Shown here piece by piece: positions 60,923 to 64,000 of a stretch of DNA of 64,000 nucleotides. The DNA lies in NCBI GenBank assembly GCA_964036155.1, contig OZ038422.1, positions 8,703,201 to 8,767,200 on the forward strand. Reading direction: 5' to 3'. Position 1 is the stretch's first letter; each line of letters starts with the position of its first letter. Under the pieces are notes generated by a model. It ran no database searches, was not told the DNA's origin, and saw nothing but the letters and a program-made list of their open reading frames with translations. The stretch comes from Diploscapter coronatus. Lineage: Eukaryota; Nematoda; Chromadorea; Rhabditida; Rhabditidae. Both the position numbers and the translations under genes were made by a program.

Positions 60923-63900
60923 ATGGAGAGCAGAGCGAGATCAAACAGATCCGACATCGACTCATCAAACCCTGTAAATAAAGATTAATTATTTGTAATT
61001 TCGTAATTATCCGTAAATTTATTAATTAATTTATTGGGTGGTACATTATTTCTCCTATCTGTTCATTATTCCTCCACTTTTCAGCTTGGGGAACCAAGAT
61101 AAAAAGTGGGAGGAATAATGGGCCACTTAATTTGTTCCATTTCAAATTTCAGAGTGAGATCGAATTCCCAAAATGTTTTGAATTACTGGATAAAAGTGTT
61201 CAAAATGCAATAAAACCTATGTGGCTTGCCAGGGAAGTGCCATTATTATCGAAACTAAAATTGATTGATTCTTTTGTTGATACACAACCAATAGAAATAC
61301 GTCGGGAATATAGACGATGGAGGTTCGAAGAAGATCGGGAAACGGTATCAATAATTCGATAAAATTCATATTTGAAGTTAAAAGTTCCAACTTTACAGCA
61401 ATACAATTTTTTAAAATCAATAATATATTTTTTACTTTTACCAGGGAAGGTTTTAGGTACCACCTTTCGCCGAGAGCCAAACGCCCTTGATGCAAACCAT
61501 CCTAAAGAAACTGCTCCTTACAAAACCGACTTTAGGTTTGCTCATATTTAAATAGAGAAGCTAAGTTTCTCCTTTCAATAGGAGAAGGAAAGTACCAAAA
61601 TTTCTAACGTCTCAATTAATATCAATTATCTCATTAATTAGTCGAGATTTCGAATTAATTGCGAAATCAACTGAGGTTTTCAATTGGTTAGATTCGATTT
61701 TGATGAGTTTTTTTACTAAATTTGCGTTATTTTAATAAAAAGTGGGCGGAGCATGTTGTCCGAAAAAATTTGGGAAGGCTACTGCCGAAGAGTTTCGCCA
61801 CAAAAAATGGTCATAATTTGAATAAGAATTGATCATTTTCGGAGATCTAAAAAGTTTTACTATCAGTACAACTCTAGTGATCTAATTGATATCAAATTTT
61901 ACCATAAAAATTGATTTCGAAATGAACTTGATCTCTCTATATATAAAACATTTGATTAGTCTTGGGTGGGACCTAAGTAAAAATTACCGTCACGGTAAAA
62001 AAATTACTGTCTCATTTTATTTTCTCCCATAATTAGCCTAATTATTGTAATTAGGGCTTAATTGTCTTCATTTTTTTAAACTGATTCTGTCACTTAGGAT
62101 ACGGATCTCCAATTATGTCAAAAAAATCGCAAGTTTGTTTAGCCGTTACGTCAGAGTGCCAATTTACTGTGACGGTAATTTTTACTTAGGTCCCACCCCT
62201 GGTTGTGAAATTTATATCTAAAAATATAAGAACTATCAGTTTTCAGAAGAGTTTTATAAAGAAGTCGTCGAGTTGCGTAGATCATTGAAAAATTACAACA
62301 AGTTCTTGGAATGGGCTACTTATGAATGCTTGTAAGTAATTTTATTGAAAACTTGGTAGAAATAAGCTCCATTATAAAGGACAACCGAGTTGCACTTGTG
62401 GGCGGAATAAAAAGTGATGCAAACAAACGCTAGAAATTCGACGCTACTATCTTGGTGCGACCGCGTCGTAGCCTTCATTCTTGCACTCATCACTTTTTAC
62501 TCCGCCCGCCAGCACAACTCTGATGCTTTTTCATCATAGAGAATATCTTACAGAGAGCTGCCAGTTGAAGACGAATCATCGTTTAATGATGCAAATGAAA
62601 GATTGAAATTTCAATTATTTATGCAGAATAATCAAGTATTTTTTTGTTTTAAAGTTTCAAGAATAATTTATGAGGAATTATTTTTTAAATTTGATTATTT
62701 AATTGCAGTATCGAATCATGAACAAATATAATGAAGATGTTAGCATGAAGATGAAGGATCTATTGAATTCAAATTCATTAATTGAGTTATCAACAGAAGA
62801 ATCAAAATCAAACTATACATCACTATATTTTTATGGTTAATGAGTATTCAACATTTTCATGAAATTATAAAATTTAATTTTAGATTATCCAAAAAAATCC
62901 ATCTGTACTTTTAATTTGATTACATACCAAGTTAATGATGTGGGGAAATTTTCATTCAATATAGGTGCTCTTGTGAACACTACCTATGTTATAGTCCATT
63001 GTAAAAAACTTGACAGTCGCAGTGCCCTTCGCACAAGGGGGCGGTGCGAACAGCACGCTTCCCGCTCGCGTCGCGGCATGCATTGCGAATTCATTATTCA
63101 AACTGGATTTCCACTTTCATTTATTTTTTCAACGTTTTCATCCGTGATTTTTATAATTATTCGGTAATTATCGATAATTACCTTTAGGTGATTCAATGAA
63201 CAGCCACTTTTCACTTATTTTTCTCGTATTTTGCAGTGATTTTTTGAAAATTATTTTTTAAATAGATTTTTGAATTTCTTCTTCAAAATTGTGATAATTA
63301 TCGATAATTAGAACATAATTACAGATACAGGTTTTAGTTTTCTGTTTATTTCGTGCTTTTCCGTGACTTTTTATCGTTTTTCTCGATAAAATGATTTCTT
63401 GAGCATAATTTCTCAGCAAAATTCTGTAATTATGCCCTAATTATCGATAATTACAGAATAACTATAGAAATCACGAATGAAAACGTTGAAAAAAAATAAA
63501 TGAAAGTGGAAATCCAGTTTGAATAATGAATTCGCAATGCATGCCGCGACGCGAGCGGGAAGCGTGCTGTTCGCACCGCCCCCTTGTGCGAAGGGCACTG
63601 CGACTGTCAAGTTTTTTACAATGGACTATAATGATAAGAAAAAGGTGCTGCTTTATTCGTAAATGATCATTTATTCAATTTTAAAAGTTGAAGAACGATT
63701 GACAAATATTTTAGATGTTTGGTTTTGATTCTTCCTCTAAGAAAGTAGAAATGTTCGATGCAAGTAATTCTTCAATAACTGACAAAGGTTAGTATCATTA
63801 GAATTTAAAGGAAGATGTACCTACTATTTGCGTTTTAATTTAATTTATTAATTATTGTGATCAATTTCATTATGCAAATTATTGTTAAAAATTAGATAAT

Positions 63901-63984
63901 ATTCCTAACGGCGATATAGGAATTCTAACATACTTCAAAAATGATTTACTCTATTTGGATAATGCAAATGGGAATAAAATTCTG
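60923..63984 (+). CDS. Unrecognised gene, exon split by a transposon, runs off the window
   Basis: Exons in phase: 60923-60973, 61153-61344, 62240-62331, 62554-62635, 62709-62835, then 62884-62991 interrupted by a palindromic element and resuming at 63631-63644. Two more exons follow (63715-63787, 63896-63984), and a donor at 63985 leads out of the window. The protein starts MESRARSNRSDIDSSNP and has a charged helical region with EFYKEVVELRRSLKNYNKFL. It then turns to beta-rich-looking sequence such as YQVNDVGKFSFNIGALVNTT and DIGILTYFKNDLLYLDNANG. The latter could be repeats of a propeller-like domain, which is only a guess. I recognise no family. As sequenced, reading through the element adds foreign residues and stops at about 63165-63167, so this allele may be damaged unless the element is spliced out. 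Confidence 0.6.
61064..61120. repeat. Hairpin repeat in intron 1 of the unrecognised gene
   Basis: CATTATTCCTCCACTTTT pairs with AAAAGTGGGAGGAATAATG, a nearly perfect 18-bp stem with a 20-nt loop. Confidence 0.55.
61964..62198. repeat. MITE-like element in intron 2
   Basis: GGGTGGGACCTAAGTAAAAA at the left and its reverse complement at the right form arms of about 35 bp, continuing through TTACCGTCACGGTAA against TTACTGTGACGGTAA. The right end extends to a CAGGGG start, suggesting hAT, but the left end is degraded and no duplication is visible. Confidence 0.6.
62387..62520. repeat. MITE-like element in intron 3
   Basis: GAGTTGCACTTGTGGGCGGA at the left matches the reverse complement of the right end (GAGTTGTGCTGGCGGGCGGA), followed by TAAAAAGTGAT on both. 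The arms are about 35 bp around a GC-rich loop. It takes up most of the 222-nt intron. Confidence 0.6.
62992..63628. mobile_element. Near-perfect palindromic TA-flanked element inside a coding exon
   Basis: The 637-bp element begins TAGTCCATTGTAAAAAACTT and ends with the reverse complement of that sequence. It is flanked by TA on both sides (62990-62991 and 63629-63630), the duplication used by Tc1/mariner elements. The outer 130 bp or more of each arm look identical; inner parts differ at only a few positions, and short ATTATCGATAAT palindromes lie near the centre. No transposase is encoded. Removing the element and one TA rejoins the surrounding reading frame exactly. Confidence 0.88.
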
Positions 63985-64000
63985 GTATGATTGTCCATAT

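Overview
The window is nuclear DNA from a nematode, most likely a rhabditid. The evidence is AT-rich DNA, many very short introns (about 44-70 nt) with TTTTCAG-type acceptors, acceptor-like sites placed just before start codons as expected for spliced-leader trans-splicing, closely spaced same-strand genes, and protein families typical of nematodes (a multi-exon F-box protein, a serpentine receptor). I could not assign a genus.

Layout. 1-2353: gene-free with nested fold-back repeats. 2354-3914 (+): F-box protein. 7716-16351 (+): a large, proline/serine/arginine-rich scaffold-like protein of at least 1,500 residues whose first exon I could not find, with a likely internal alternative first exon at 9212. 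17829-26007 (-): two same-strand genes, csn-2 (COP9 signalosome subunit 2) and, 286 nt downstream, an Eaf6/MEAF6 homologue. The last intron of csn-2 holds a full-length RTE-type retrotransposon with an open 1,067-codon ORF and a perfect 19-bp target duplication, next to a hAT-type MITE with a perfect 8-bp duplication. 26236-27101 (+): TRAPPC1, head to head with csn-2. 27328-28346 (-): an unrecognised secreted protein. 28644-30141 (-): GPN2 GTPase. 31030-36141 (+): Ariadne-1 RBR ubiquitin ligase with a hAT-like insertion in an intron. 36142-46676: mostly gene-free, except for a probable seven-transmembrane receptor at 39864-41353 (-), and with several fold-back elements. 46677-57998 (+): a 41-exon class XVIII myosin. 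59303-60467 (+): cysteine dioxygenase. 60923 to the window end (+): an unrecognised gene whose exon is split by a 637-bp near-perfect palindrome.

The identified genes are mainly housekeeping: the neddylation/ubiquitin cycle (CSN2, Ariadne-1), vesicle tethering (TRAPPC1), RNA polymerase assembly (GPN2), chromatin acetylation (Eaf6), cytoskeleton (myosin XVIII) and sulphur amino-acid catabolism (cysteine dioxygenase). CSN2 and Ariadne-1 meet at cullin-RING ligases. The most unusual signals are the young mobile elements: the RTE copy in csn-2, the palindrome splitting a coding exon near 63 kb, and a dense set of structured MITEs in introns. Also notable are three GC-AG introns, one of which is an in-frame, stop-free intron in csn-2. 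Gene models come from hand-read splice sites checked by reading-frame phase and by homology recalled from family knowledge; no search was run.
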